Part shown: piece after piece, positions 1 to 8,496 of the stretch
Layout of the letters: each line of letters opens with the position of its first letter
Position numbering within the stretch: position 1 is the first letter of the stretch
Assembly: GCF_031180885.1 (NCBI RefSeq)
Contig: NZ_JAPSLK010000016.1
Location: 62,001 to 126,000, forward strand
DNA: 64,000 nucleotides
Reading direction: 5' to 3'
Origin: Saccharothrix sp.
GTDB lineage: Bacteria; Actinomycetota; Actinomycetes; Mycobacteriales; Pseudonocardiaceae
The notes under the pieces: model-generated
Seen by the model: the letters and a program-made list of their open reading frames with translations, nothing else
What the model was told of the DNA's origin: nothing
The model's database searches: none
Translations under genes and position numbers: made by a program

Positions 1-2387
1 TCCTCCAGGACGTCACCACCAAGGAAGTCCGCGTCGACGTGGACGGTGACGGCGACTTCACCGAGCACGGCGCGATGATCGACTACAAGTACAAGAAGGA
101 CGTCGGCCACTTCGGCGCGGACAACCCGGCCACGCCGGTGCTGGACACCGTCGCCTTCGTGGTCCAGACGGACCGGTCGATCTACGACAACGCCGGCCAG
201 GCGTACGTCAACCTCGGCATCTCCGCCGCCCACGGCACGCACGTCGCGGGCATCACCTCCGCGCACGAGATGTTCGGCGGCCGGATGGACGGCGCGGCGC
301 CCGGCGCCAAGCTGATGGCGGTCAAGGTCTGCCTGACCACCCCGTCCTGCACCTCGTCCGGCCTGATCGACGGTGTCCTCTACGCGGCGCGCAACGGCGC
401 GGACGTCGTCAACATCTCGATCGGCGGCCTGCCGGCGCTCAACGACGGCAACAACGCCCGTGCGGAGCTCTACAACCGCACGATCGCCGAGTACAACATG
501 CAGATCTTCATCTCGGCCGGCAACAGCGGCGCGGGCGCGAACACGGTCGGCGACCCGTCGGTGGCCACCGACGCGATCTCCGTCGGCTCCTACATCACCA
601 GCGCGACCTGGCTGTCCAACTACGGTTCGGTCACCGCGCAGAAGGAGGGCCTGCACGGCTTCTCCTCCCGCGGCCCGCGCGAGGACGGTGGCTTCAAGCC
701 GAACATCGTCGCGCCCGGCTCGGCGATCTCGACCATCCCGCAGTGGCAGAACCCGGGCCCGGTCGCGGGCACGTACGCCCTCCCGGCCGGCTACGCCATG
801 TTCAACGGCACCTCCATGGCCGCCCCGCAGGCGACCGGCGCCGCCGCGCTGCTCGTCGGCGCGTACAAGGACGAGCACGACGGCCGGCGTCCCCCGGTGA
901 AGGAGCTGCGCGACGCCATCCACTCCGGCGCGCGCTGGGTGACCACGCTCAAGGCCTACGAGCAGGGCGCGGGTCTGTTCGACACCAAGCGCGCCTGGGC
1001 GCAGCTCGCCGCGCACCCGAACACCCAGAGCGTCACCACCTCGGTGACCGTCAGCACCGCGCTGTCGGCGCTGCTGAACCCGGCCCACACCGGTGTCGGC
1101 ATCCACGACCGCGAGGGCGTGCAGATCGGCAAGGAGTACACCCGCACCTACACCCTGACCCGCACCACGGGCCCGAACACCAACCAGGTGTTCTCCGTGC
1201 GCTGGCAGGGCAACGACGGCACGTTCTCCTCGAAGTCGTCGGTCAGCCTCCCGCTGAACACGCCGGTCAAGCTCGACGTCAAGGTCAAGCCGACCACCGC
1301 GGGCGTGCACTCGGCCGTGCTGAAGCTGGACAACCCGGCCACCCGCGGCACCGACGTGCTCACCCTGAACACCGTGTTCGCGGCCGACCAGTTCACCGCG
1401 GACAACAAGTACTCGGTGACCAAGACCGGTTCGGTCGCGCGCAACCAGACCCACAGCTACTGGGTGAACGTCCCGGCGGGCACCAGCGCGCTGAAGGTCG
1501 ACATGGTCGGCGGCGGCGCCGAGGCCGGCAAGGGCCAGGTCCGGTTCCTGCGCTACGACCCGTACGGCGTGCCGAACGACACCACGTCGTCCACCAACTG
1601 CTACAACCCCGACGCGGGCGCGGGCTGCGCCGGCGGCTCCCCGACGAGCCGCACGGTCAGCAACCCGATCCCGGGCGTCTGGGAGCTGGTGGTCGAGGCG
1701 CGCCGCACCTCCGACGCCGACACCGCGCCGTACACGCTGACCGCGTCCGTGCTGGGCACCTCGGTCTCGCCGAACCCCGACACGATCGCCTCGGCCACCC
1801 CGGGCGTCGGCATCGACCGCTCCTGGTCGGTGACCAACGCCCTGGCCGCGTTCAACGGCCGGCTCGTCGGCGGCGCGTTCGGCAGCGCCAAGATCGACCG
1901 CCCGACGATCGCCCACACCGCCCGCCAGACCTACGACGTGATCGTGCCCGCGGGCACCACGTCCCTGCGGGCGACCATCGGCAAGCCCGCCGACATCGCC
2001 GCCGACCTCGACCTGTTCGTCTACAACTGCACCTCCGGCACCTGCGTCATCGCCGGCCAGCAGGCGGACGGCGACTCGGAGGAGTCGGTGACGATCAACA
2101 ACCCGGCCGCGGGTCGTTGGCAGATCGCGGTGGACGGCTACGACGTGCCGGCCGGCACGACGGAGTACGACTACATCGACGTCTTCGCCGCTCCGGGCCT
2201 GGGCACCATCACCACGACGGACACCAACGCCGACCGCACCGCCGGCGCGACGTGGAACGTCTCCGGTGTCGTGACCGCACAGGCCGCGGCCGGTGAGGGT
2301 CGCGTCCTGCGCGGCGAACTGACCGTGCAGACCGCCGAGGGCGCCGTGGTGGGCCGCGGCGCGGTAATCGTGCAGAAGGTCGCCTGA
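1..2387 (+). CDS. S8 family serine peptidase (subtilisin-like), 5' end outside window
   Basis: Secreted endoprotease that probably digests extracellular protein. The frame is open from base 3 with no start, so the signal peptide, any propeptide and the catalytic Asp lie upstream. The catalytic His sits in HGTHVAG (His codon 231-233), the oxyanion Asn in SAGNSGAG, and the nucleophile Ser in FNGTSMAAPQ (Ser codon 813-815). After the catalytic domain, which ends near base 1020, come about 450 residues of beta-rich sequence, including a segment near 1920-2170 (LDLFVYNC) that resembles a bacterial pre-peptidase C-terminal (PPC) domain. The family call rests on the His and Ser motifs. A strong hairpin follows the stop, so the transcript probably ends before the next gene. 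Confidence 0.93.
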   Translation, partial: LQDVTTKEVRVDVDGDGDFTEHGAMIDYKYKKDVGHFGADNPATPVLDTVAFVVQTDRSIYDNAGQAYVNLGISAAHGTHVAGITSAHEMFGGRMDGAAPGAKLMAVKVCLTTPSCTSSGLIDGVLYAARNGADVVNISIGGLPALNDGNNARAELYNRTIAEYNMQIFISAGNSGAGANTVGDPSVATDAISVGSYITSATWLSNYGSVTAQKEGLHGFSSRGPREDGGFKPNIVAPGSAISTIPQWQNPGPVAGTYALPAGYAMFNGTSMAAPQATGAAALLVGAYKDEHDGRRPPVKELRDAIHSGARWVTTLKAYEQGAGLFDTKRAWAQLAAHPNTQSVTTSVTVSTALSALLNPAHTGVGIHDREGVQIGKEYTRTYTLTRTTGPNTNQVFSVRWQGNDGTFSSKSSVSLPLNTPVKLDVKVKPTTAGVHSAVLKLDNPATRGTDVLTLNTVFAADQFTADNKYSVTKTGSVARNQTHSYWVNVPAGTSALKVDMVGGGAEAGKGQVRFLRYDPYGVPNDTTSSTNCYNPDAGAGCAGGSPTSRTVSNPIPGVWELVVEARRTSDADTAPYTLTASVLGTSVSPNPDTIASATPGVGIDRSWSVTNALAAFNGRLVGGAFGSAKIDRPTIAHTARQTYDVIVPAGTTSLRATIGKPADIAADLDLFVYNCTSGTCVIAGQQADGDSEESVTINNPAAGRWQIAVDGYDVPAGTTEYDYIDVFAAPGLGTITTTDTNADRTAGATWNVSGVVTAQAAAGEGRVLRGELTVQTAEGAVVGRGAVIVQKVA

Positions 2388-2403
2388 TCACTCGGCAAGG
2401 CAT

Positions 2404-2438
2404 GGGCCGCTCCCGGCGCACTCAGCCGGGGGCGGCCC
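2404..2438 (+). terminator. Hairpin terminator after the S8 protease gene
   Basis: Two 14-base arms (2404-2417 and 2425-2438) pair at 13 of 14 positions around a 7-base loop, 17 bases after the stop. No clear T-run follows, as is usual for actinobacterial terminators. Confidence 0.7.
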
Positions 2439-2460
2439 TCGCCGTTCTAAGGTCGACCGG

Positions 2461-3219
2461 GTGGATCGACGCTCATCGACTGTGGTCGCGCTGCACGCCC
2501 ACCCCGACGACGAAGTCCTGCTCACCGGCGGCACCCTGGCCCGCGCCGCCGCGTCCGGTTGCCGGGTGGTGGTCGTCGTCGCGACCGACCGGATGTGGGA
2601 CGAACCGCCGACCCGCCTGGACGAGTTGCGGGCCGCTGCGGCGATCCTGGGGGTGCATCGGGTGGTGCACCTCGGGTACGCCGACAGCGGGCACGGCGCG
2701 ATCCTGTTCGACGACCCGCCGGGCCGGCAGCGGTTCGTCCGGGCCGATCTCGACGAAGCCGCCAGCCGCTTGGCCGCCCTGCTGGCGGAAGAGAACGCGG
2801 ATGTCCTGCTGAGCTACGACTCGAACGGCGGCTACGGGCACCGCGACCACGTCAAGGTCCACGAAGTCGGGCGGCGGGCCGCTGAGCTGACCGGAGTCCG
2901 GCTCCTCGAAGCGACCATGCCCCGGGACGCCGTCCTGCACATCGCGCGAGTCCTGAAAGCGCTGCGGACCCCGTTCCGCTACGAAGGGCTGGAACGCGCG
3001 TTCAGCCCCAGCAAAGCCATCACCCACCGCTTCAACGTCCGCCGGTTCGCCCGGCAGAAGCAAGCCGCCCTCGCCGCCCACCGCTCGCAGGTCGAGGGCA
3101 AAGGGCGGCTGTCGGCGGTCATGCGGTTGCTGGTGCGGCTGCCCACCCCGGTGTTCGGGTGGTTGACCGGGCGCGAGTGGTACGTCGAGCCGGTTAAGGG
3201 GTCGGGTCGGCGTTGCTGA
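2461..3219 (+). CDS. PIG-L (LmbE-like) family deacetylase
   Basis: Zinc-dependent N-deacetylase of the MshB/Mca/PIG-L superfamily, acting on an N-acetylated sugar or amide. The metal motif AHPDDE is near residues 12-17, and a downstream HRDH (near residue 127) fits the third-ligand region. At 252 residues it has normal length for a single domain. The GTG at 2461 is the only start that fits in front of the first beta-strand, and no convincing Shine-Dalgarno sequence precedes it. Its last 26 bases overlap the 3' end of the convergent lipoprotein gene. The substrate cannot be told: mycothiol-pathway, glycolipid and antibiotic deacetylases all share this fold. Confidence 0.88.
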   Translation: MDRRSSTVVALHAHPDDEVLLTGGTLARAAASGCRVVVVVATDRMWDEPPTRLDELRAAAAILGVHRVVHLGYADSGHGAILFDDPPGRQRFVRADLDEAASRLAALLAEENADVLLSYDSNGGYGHRDHVKVHEVGRRAAELTGVRLLEATMPRDAVLHIARVLKALRTPFRYEGLERAFSPSKAITHRFNVRRFARQKQAALAAHRSQVEGKGRLSAVMRLLVRLPTPVFGWLTGREWYVEPVKGSGRRC

Positions 3220-3625
3220 GGGGCTCGTCCACGTCCACCCGGCGCACGCCCTCCGTCGCCACCACCCGCTCGACGTCCGCGACCGGCACGGACACCCGGA
3301 TGTAGCCGATGGACGTGTCGGTGGCCTCGACCGTGGCGCCCAGTCCGCGCAGCGCCGCCGCCGTGCGCTCGGTGGCGTTCGCCTCCGTGGAGATCACCAG
3401 CACCACGTTCGGCACCCCGGACCGCTGCGCCCGCTCCAGCACCTCCTTGCCGTGCGGGCTGAGCTTCGCGGGCATCTGGACCTCCGAAGTAGTCGTGACG
3501 GTCGTGGTGGGCACGCTGCCCGGGGAGTTGGCGCCCGTGAAGTCAACCCCCGTGCCGCTGTCCCGCACCGGGGCGCCGCACGCCACCAGCGCGAAGCACG
3601 CCGCCACCACCACGATCCGTCTCAT
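3194..3625 (-). CDS. Lipoprotein resembling a free-standing S8 protease propeptide (I9-like)
   Basis: About 143 residues. The start at 3625 is chosen for its GGAGGG ribosome site five bases upstream; the longer open frame to 3664 lacks one. The first 20 residues form a lipoprotein signal ending in the lipobox LVAC|G. After a Thr/Ser-rich spacer comes one compact domain whose end, GYIRVSVPVADVERVV then VRRVDVDEPL, resembles the C-terminal part of subtilase propeptides (inhibitor I9-like). No catalytic residues are present. The S8 protease gene lies 0.8 kb away. A role as membrane-anchored chaperone or inhibitor of that protease is inferred from fold resemblance and position. Confidence 0.6.
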   Translation of the reverse strand: MRRIVVVAACFALVACGAPVRDSGTGVDFTGANSPGSVPTTTVTTTSEVQMPAKLSPHGKEVLERAQRSGVPNVVLVISTEANATERTAAALRGLGATVEATDTSIGYIRVSVPVADVERVVATEGVRRVDVDEPLSNADPTP

Positions 3626-3747
3626 GAACCCTCCAGAAGCCATCCTGGCACCAGGACGGACCAACCGGACCGAACGGTTGCGTCACACCCCGCAGCCCGC
3701 GGTCGACACCCCGCAGCTCACAGCCTGTCGGGCGCCGACCGCCCGTC

Positions 3748-4890
3748 CTACGCCGACCGCCCGTCCGGGCCGCTGAACGCCTGCACCCGCTCCTGACCAT
3801 CCTCGCTCTCCCCGAACACCCGGTTGTCCGACCCGGACGCCTCCGTCCCTGACGCATCCTTCTGGGCAACCGCCTGCGCCCGCGGCAGGTCCCGCACCCG
3901 CATCTGGGGCAACGCGCCCGGCTGGCGCGATCGCAGCCACGCCACCAGGTGCTCCCGCACCTCGCACCGCAGGTCCCACAGCCGTCCGGCGTCGGTCGCG
4001 CTGACCAGCGCGCGCACCCGCACGAACGCCCCCACCGCGCCGGTCACCTGGAGCACGCACACCCGCCCGTCCCACAGGTCGTCCGACTCCAGGAACTTCC
4101 GCAGCTCCTGCCGCATGTCCTCCACCGGCACGGTCCAGTCCACGTCCAGCTCGACGGTGCCCAGCAGCGCGGACTGCGTGCGCGTCCAGTTCTCGAACGG
4201 GGTCTTCAGGAAGTACGCCGTGGGCAGGATCAACCGCCGGTCGTCCCAAAGGTGCACGACCACGTAGGTCAGCGTGATGTCCTCGATCCGCCCCCACTGG
4301 TCCTCCACGACCACCACGTCGTCCAGCCGCAGCGCGTCGCTGAACGCGATCTGCACCCCGGCGAACACGTTTCCCAGCAACGACTGCGCCGCCAGCGCCG
4401 CGATCGCGCCGATGACACCGGCCGACGCCAGCAGGCTGGTCCCGGCCGCCCGCGCCTCGGGGAAGGTCATCAGCACCGACGCGAACGCCAGCACGCCCAC
4501 CACGACGACGGTCACCCGCCGCACCAACGTGATCTGGGTGTGCACCCGGCGCGCGTGCCGGTTGTCCGACACGTCCACCCGGATGCGGGCGAGCGTGGCG
4601 TCCTCGGCCACCACCAGCAGCGCGGCCAGCAGCCACGCGCCGGCGAGGATGAGCGCTATCCCCACGACGTGCAGGGCGACCGGCCGCCACTCGCCCCACC
4701 CGACCACGCCGATGGAGAACTGGACCGCGACCAGCACGGCGACGGCGAGCGCGGGCCGGTGGGCGTGCGCGGCGAGGCCGGCGAAGAGCGCGGACCGCCG
4801 ACCGATCCGCCGGACCACCCGGTGCACCGCGGCCACGACCGCGAGCGCGACCAGGACCGAACCGGTGAACGTGAGCACGGCGATGAGCAC
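3748..4890 (-). CDS. MscS-family mechanosensitive channel
   Basis: Small-conductance mechanosensitive or MscS-like ion channel in the cytoplasmic membrane, relieving osmotic pressure. The GTG at 4890 is preceded by AGGAGG with 7-base spacing; upstream in-frame codons lack a site. 380 residues: about four hydrophobic segments in the first 200, then the family pore/beta-domain signature (SLLGNVFAGVQIAF, followed by DDVVVVEDQWGRIEDITL) and a soluble cytoplasmic domain. The C-terminal tail is polar. Its stop codon sits in a short direct repeat (gaccgcccgtcc, twice at 3739-3766). Transcribed alone, convergent with nothing close. Confidence 0.9.
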   Translation of the reverse strand: MLIAVLTFTGSVLVALAVVAAVHRVVRRIGRRSALFAGLAAHAHRPALAVAVLVAVQFSIGVVGWGEWRPVALHVVGIALILAGAWLLAALLVVAEDATLARIRVDVSDNRHARRVHTQITLVRRVTVVVVGVLAFASVLMTFPEARAAGTSLLASAGVIGAIAALAAQSLLGNVFAGVQIAFSDALRLDDVVVVEDQWGRIEDITLTYVVVHLWDDRRLILPTAYFLKTPFENWTRTQSALLGTVELDVDWTVPVEDMRQELRKFLESDDLWDGRVCVLQVTGAVGAFVRVRALVSATDAGRLWDLRCEVREHLVAWLRSRQPGALPQMRVRDLPRAQAVAQKDASGTEASGSDNRVFGESEDGQERVQAFSGPDGRSA

Positions 4891-4973
4891 AGAACAACCT
4901 CCTGGTGTTCGGGGCATCCTCCGACCCGTACCCAGCCCGCCCGTCACCCATTCACCGCAGCGACCTTCTTCAC

Positions 4974-5040
4974 GATCGGCTCAGGCGTTGGGCAGTGCGA
5001 TCGGCTCAGGCGTCGGGCAGTGCTCTCAGCCGTTGGGCAG
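4974..5040. repeat. 25-bp tandem repeat copying the end of the TetR gene
   Basis: Two 25-bp copies (4974-4998 and 4999-5023) differ at one base and are followed by a partial third copy that is the real 3' end of the TetR gene. Read on the minus strand, each copy ends in a Leu-Pro-x-x-stop equivalent, so the last codons and stop of the regulator were duplicated downstream. Confidence 0.85.
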
Positions 5041-5643
5041 GAAGTGCGCCATGCGCCCCACGAACGCCACCAACCGCTCCGGCGGGAAGCGCTCCGGGTC
5101 GGTGATCGCGAGCCGCCCGGCCATCTCGGCCAGCGCCAGCATCGCGTGGCCCAGCAGCTCGGCGTCCAGCTCCGGCCCGCCCATCGCCTTCAACCCCAGG
5201 TCCGCCAACGCGTTGACCTGCTCGGTGACCTGCGCCCGCACCCGTTCCACCTGCTGCCGGAACTCGACGGGCGTGCCCTCCGGCGGCAGCAGCACCAGCC
5301 GCCAGCGGTCGGGGCTCTCCACCACCGCGTGCACGAACGCGCGCACGGTGTCCGTGTACAGGTCCTCCGGCGGGCGCTCGTCCAACCCCTCCGGGATGGC
5401 CTCCAGCACCTGGGCGGTGGCCCGTTCGGCTTCCCGTTCCAGCAGAGCGGAGATGACCTCGGCCCGGTTCGCGAATATCTCATATACGACTGGCTTCGTG
5501 ACACCGCACTGCCGCGCCACGGCTTCCATGGTCAGCACGTCGAACCCGCCCGCGGCGATCAGCGCCAGCGCACCGTCCAGCACCTGGTCCCGCCGCTGCG
5601 CCGCGGGGAGGCGGGGGGCGTACTTCCGGCGCGTTGTGCTCAC
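5026..5643 (-). CDS. TetR/AcrR family transcriptional regulator
   Basis: One-component repressor of 205 residues. The N-terminal helix-turn-helix lies at about residues 15-62 (TMEAVARQCGVTKPVVYEIF); the rest is a helical ligand-binding domain. GTG start at 5643. It is divergent from the truncated reductase gene, and the 70-bp spacer carries two near-identical palindromes, the obvious binding sites for this protein, which would control both directions. The ligand is unknown. In related actinobacterial loci such regulators control a ferredoxin-type reductase and an EphD-like hydrolase, as here. The gene's 3' end has been tandemly copied. Confidence 0.92.
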   Translation of the reverse strand: MSTTRRKYAPRLPAAQRRDQVLDGALALIAAGGFDVLTMEAVARQCGVTKPVVYEIFANRAEVISALLEREAERATAQVLEAIPEGLDERPPEDLYTDTVRAFVHAVVESPDRWRLVLLPPEGTPVEFRQQVERVRAQVTEQVNALADLGLKAMGGPELDAELLGHAMLALAEMAGRLAITDPERFPPERLVAFVGRMAHFLPNG

Positions 5644-5651
5644 CCGCCCAT

Positions 5652-5698
5652 ATTGCTACGGTGGCGTAGCTTTCACAAAGCTACGTTGGCGTAGCAAT
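5652..5698. promoter_or_regulatory. Twin TetR operators between tetR-like gene and reductase remnant
   Basis: Two 16-bp sites, GCTACGGTGGCGTAGC (5655-5670) and GCTACGTTGGCGTAGC (5680-5695), each have perfect 6-bp arms. Centres are 25 bp apart. Together they form a larger inverted repeat with 22-bp arms. The second site runs into the ATG at 5697, so bound repressor would block the start region of the reductase gene. Confidence 0.8.
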
Positions 5699-5714
5699 GG
5701 CGCGGGAGGTCGAG

Positions 5715-6245
5715 ATGGAGCCCGACAACCTCGTGTTGCAGCCCCTCGGTTCCGCGCGCCCCGAGTCGGGTGTGAACCGGGCACTGCGGCTGACCGTCGC
5801 GCAACGACGCCAAGAAGTCGACGATGTGGTGAGCCCGTTCCTGGACGAACTGCCGGAGCACGCCCACATCCGCCCGGACGACGAGTTCGGCCCGACCGAC
5901 CTGCACGAGATCGTCAGCACCTTCCCGGCCGACGGCTCGGTGTACTGCTGCGGTCCGACACCGATGCTCGACGCCGTCCGACACGCCTTCGCGTCCCGCC
6001 GCCTGCACTTCGAGCGCTTCCCACCACCGCCCATTGTGGACGGACGACTGTTCGCGATGGTGTTGCGCCGCAGCGGGGTCACGCTGCAAGTCCCGGCCGA
6101 CCGCTCGGCCCTGGACGTCCTCGAAGACCTGCGCCCGACCGTGCCCCACTCGTGCCGCCAGGGCTTCTGCGGCACGTGCGAGGTGGACGGCGTCCGGATC
6201 TGCGTCGCCCGTCCCGCGAACGACCGGCTCGTGCTCGACCTCTGA
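5715..6245 (+). pseudogene. PDR/VanB-type ferredoxin reductase with internal deletions
   Basis: Remnant of a phthalate-dioxygenase-reductase-type electron transfer protein (FMN, NAD and plant-type 2Fe-2S domains, usually about 310 residues); only about 176 remain. The ATG at 5715 has GGAGGT four bases upstream (an in-frame ATG at 5697 is the alternative). The N-terminal strand LRLTVAQRR is followed almost at once by FLDELPEH of the NAD domain and VYCCGPTPMLDAV, so most of the flavin domain is missing. In the ferredoxin part CRQGFCGTC is kept, but the loop before the fourth Cys (VRICVARP) is about 20 residues too short. Both deletions are in frame. It is unlikely to carry FMN; electron transfer is doubtful. 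Confidence 0.7.
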
Positions 6246-6278
6246 CCCCGCCGACCCCTGAAGCCCTTGGAGGGAACC

Positions 6279-7187
6279 GTGTTCGTCGAATCCGATGGCG
6301 TGCGGCTGTCCGTGTACGAGCGCGGCGACCGCTCCGCCCCCACGGTCGTCCTCGTGCACGGCTACCCCGACACCCACCGCGTGTGGGACGCCGTCGCCGC
6401 GATCCTCGCCGAGGAGTACCACGTCGTCACCTACGACGTGCGCGGCGCGGGCGCGTCCGGCAAGCCCCGCGACCTGGCCGGGTACCGGCTGCCGGTGCTG
6501 GCCCGCGACCTGTTCGCGGTCGTCGACGCGGTCAGCCCCGACCAGCCGGTGCACGTCGTGGCGCACGACTGGGGTTCCATCCAGGCGTGGGAGGCGGTGA
6601 CCACGCCCGGCGCGCGGATCGCCTCCTACACCTCGATCTCCGGCCCGTGCCTGGACCACGTCGGCCACTGGATCCGCCGCCGCCCGACCGTCAAGCACCT
6701 CAAGCAGTGGCTGCACTCCTGGTACATCCTCGCCTTCCACCTGCCGTTCCTCGCCCCGTTCGTGTGGCGGCGGGTGATCGGGCCGCGCTGGGCGAAGGTG
6801 TTGCGCCGCCTCGAAGGTGTGCAGGCGCACGTCCCGGACACCATCGTCGAGGACGGCGTCAACGGGATCTCCTTGTACCGCGCCAATTTCATCCCCCGGC
6901 TGAGCGCACCCCGGGTCCGGCGCACGGACGTCCCGGTGCAGATCATCCAGCCGCTCAAGGACAACTACGTCACCGATGGCGTCCTGGACGCGGCCACCCC
7001 TTGGGTGCCGAACCTGCGCCGCCGAGTGCTCGACGCCGGCCACTGGGCACCCGTCACGCACGCCAAGGTCGTCGCGCTCCTGGTCACCAACCACATCACT
7101 GCACACACCCCGTCGGGTGGAACTCCCGCAACGCCTCCCGCGCCCGGCTCCGCGCCAGGTTCCACGACCGCCAGTCGTCCTCGCTGA
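6279..7187 (+). CDS. Alpha/beta hydrolase, EphD/epoxide-hydrolase-like
   Basis: Probable epoxide hydrolase-type alpha/beta enzyme. The GTG at 6279 has GGAGGG five bases upstream; the in-frame TTG at 6267 is rejected. 302 residues. Motifs: oxyanion HGYPDTHRVWD near residue 32, nucleophile Asp in AHDWGS near residue 97, and catalytic His in DAGHW. In mycobacterial EphD and its relatives this domain is followed by a short-chain dehydrogenase domain; here the protein ends soon after the His with a Pro/Ala/Ser tail that is antisense to the 3' end of the next gene. The SDR half may have been lost. It follows the reductase remnant at 33 bp, so both were probably one TetR-controlled operon. Confidence 0.8.
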   Translation: MFVESDGVRLSVYERGDRSAPTVVLVHGYPDTHRVWDAVAAILAEEYHVVTYDVRGAGASGKPRDLAGYRLPVLARDLFAVVDAVSPDQPVHVVAHDWGSIQAWEAVTTPGARIASYTSISGPCLDHVGHWIRRRPTVKHLKQWLHSWYILAFHLPFLAPFVWRRVIGPRWAKVLRRLEGVQAHVPDTIVEDGVNGISLYRANFIPRLSAPRVRRTDVPVQIIQPLKDNYVTDGVLDAATPWVPNLRRRVLDAGHWAPVTHAKVVALLVTNHITAHTPSGGTPATPPAPGSAPGSTTASRPR

Positions 7188-8412
7188 CGTACCGGTACTG
7201 GAGGACGCACTGCCGCATCGGCTCGGGGAGCGTGGCCAGCACCGGGACGGCGTCGACGGACAACCGCCGCAGGTACTGGAGGTCGATCTTGCCGGTCTCC
7301 TGCCACCGGGCGATGTTGCGCTCCGCGGTGAACCGGTCCGGGTTGAGCACCGCCAACCCGACCAGCCCGACGAACCCGCTGGCCAGCACGGCCCGCGGCA
7401 GCCACCCGCCGCGCATCCGCACGCCCGCGACCAGCACCATCAGGTACACCAGCGCCAGCCACAGCTCGCACGCCGACACCAGCACCCGCAGCGTGGTGAA
7501 CCCGTAGGCCTGCTGGTAGATCCACATCCGGGCCAGCGCGGACGCCACGATCACCAGCGTGAGCACGGTCAACGCCCCCAGCAGGCCGCGCAGCCACGTC
7601 CGGTCGGCGTCGTCCGCGACCCGGGCGGCCACCGCGATCACGAGGAGCGTCAGCACCGCGACCGCCAGCAGCTGCCAGAACCCGCGCCGGGCGTACTCGG
7701 CGTATGTGACACCGGCGGTCCGGATGACGTAGTCGTCCCCGCCGAACAAGGTCGTGACCTGCACCCCGACGAACGCCGTGAACAACGCCACCAGCGCCCC
7801 GACCGGCATCGCCCAGTCCCGCAACGCCACCGTCCGGCGCTCCCCGGGCACCTCCTCCGGTTTCGGCGACCCCGCCAGCCGGCACGCCCCCACCACCCCC
7901 AGCCCGACCGCGAGGAACACCACGATCCACTGCCCGTCGACCTCGGGCACGGACTCGCCGAGCAGGTCCGCGAACGCCGCGTCCGCCCCGGCCAGCAGCG
8001 GCACGAACACCGCGAGCACCGCGGCGGTCAGCAGGACCGGCCGGGCCATCCGGCTGGACCCCGACGTCCTGACCCCGCGCGCCAGCCACGGCACCGCCGG
8101 CGGGATCGCCATCAGCACCGCGGCGGAGCCGAGCAGCAGCCCCTTCGCCGTCCGCCCGCCGACGACGGCCAGCGACCCGGCGGCGCACCCGGCCACCACG
8201 CACAGGGTGAACAGGTCCCCGTCGGCGACCAGCGTGCCGGTGGCGAACAGGAGCAGGCTGAGCGCGGCCCAGCCCGGTCTGACCTTCCTGATCAGGGCGA
8301 ACACGACCAGGGCGGCGAGCAGCCAGCCGAGCCCGGGTTCGTCGAGCGGGATCAGGACGGCGGCGCAGGCCCCGCCGAGGAGACCGGTGAGCAGGACGCG
8401 GTTGGGTGACAT
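7096..8412 (-). CDS. DUF4153/DUF4173-type polytopic membrane protein
   Basis: 438 residues with about 11-12 hydrophobic segments over the first 330 and a soluble C-terminal tail. Features such as YARRGFWQLL, NPDRFTAERNIAR and the following YLRRLS with DAVPVLATLP match the DUF4153/DUF4173 family, whose function is unknown. It lies 84 bp downstream of a histidine kinase on the same strand, so it is probably the third gene of the two-component operon. Its last 92 bases overlap the convergent hydrolase gene. An alternative assignment would be a generic sensor-associated membrane protein. Confidence 0.75.
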   Translation of the reverse strand: MSPNRVLLTGLLGGACAAVLIPLDEPGLGWLLAALVVFALIRKVRPGWAALSLLLFATGTLVADGDLFTLCVVAGCAAGSLAVVGGRTAKGLLLGSAAVLMAIPPAVPWLARGVRTSGSSRMARPVLLTAAVLAVFVPLLAGADAAFADLLGESVPEVDGQWIVVFLAVGLGVVGACRLAGSPKPEEVPGERRTVALRDWAMPVGALVALFTAFVGVQVTTLFGGDDYVIRTAGVTYAEYARRGFWQLLAVAVLTLLVIAVAARVADDADRTWLRGLLGALTVLTLVIVASALARMWIYQQAYGFTTLRVLVSACELWLALVYLMVLVAGVRMRGGWLPRAVLASGFVGLVGLAVLNPDRFTAERNIARWQETGKIDLQYLRRLSVDAVPVLATLPEPMRQCVLQYRYVSEDDWRSWNLARSRAREALREFHPTGCVQ

Positions 8413-8460
8413 GAGACCTTCCGAAAACGTTTGCGGCCCGAAAACGGGCGCGTTCGACCA

Positions 8461-8481
8461 AGGCGTGTGCTCGACACGCCT
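8461..8481 (-). other. Hairpin between histidine kinase and DUF4153 gene
   Basis: AGGCGTGT and ACACGCCT form a perfect 8-bp stem with a 5-base loop just after the kinase stop. There is no T-run. It could lower read-through into the membrane-protein gene or stabilise the upstream transcript end. Confidence 0.4.
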
Positions 8482-8496
8482 CTCAAAAGGGAAGCC

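Noticed and set aside
3626-3664. Longer start for the propeptide-like lipoprotein
   Set aside because: The ATG at 3625 has a good ribosome site and starts a clean lipoprotein signal; the extension would put a polar stretch before it.
8420-8445. Possible LacI-type operator (GAAAACGTTTGC) upstream of the DUF4153 gene
   Set aside because: Symmetry is weak, and the same spacer holds another GAAAACGGG stretch, so it looks like chance.
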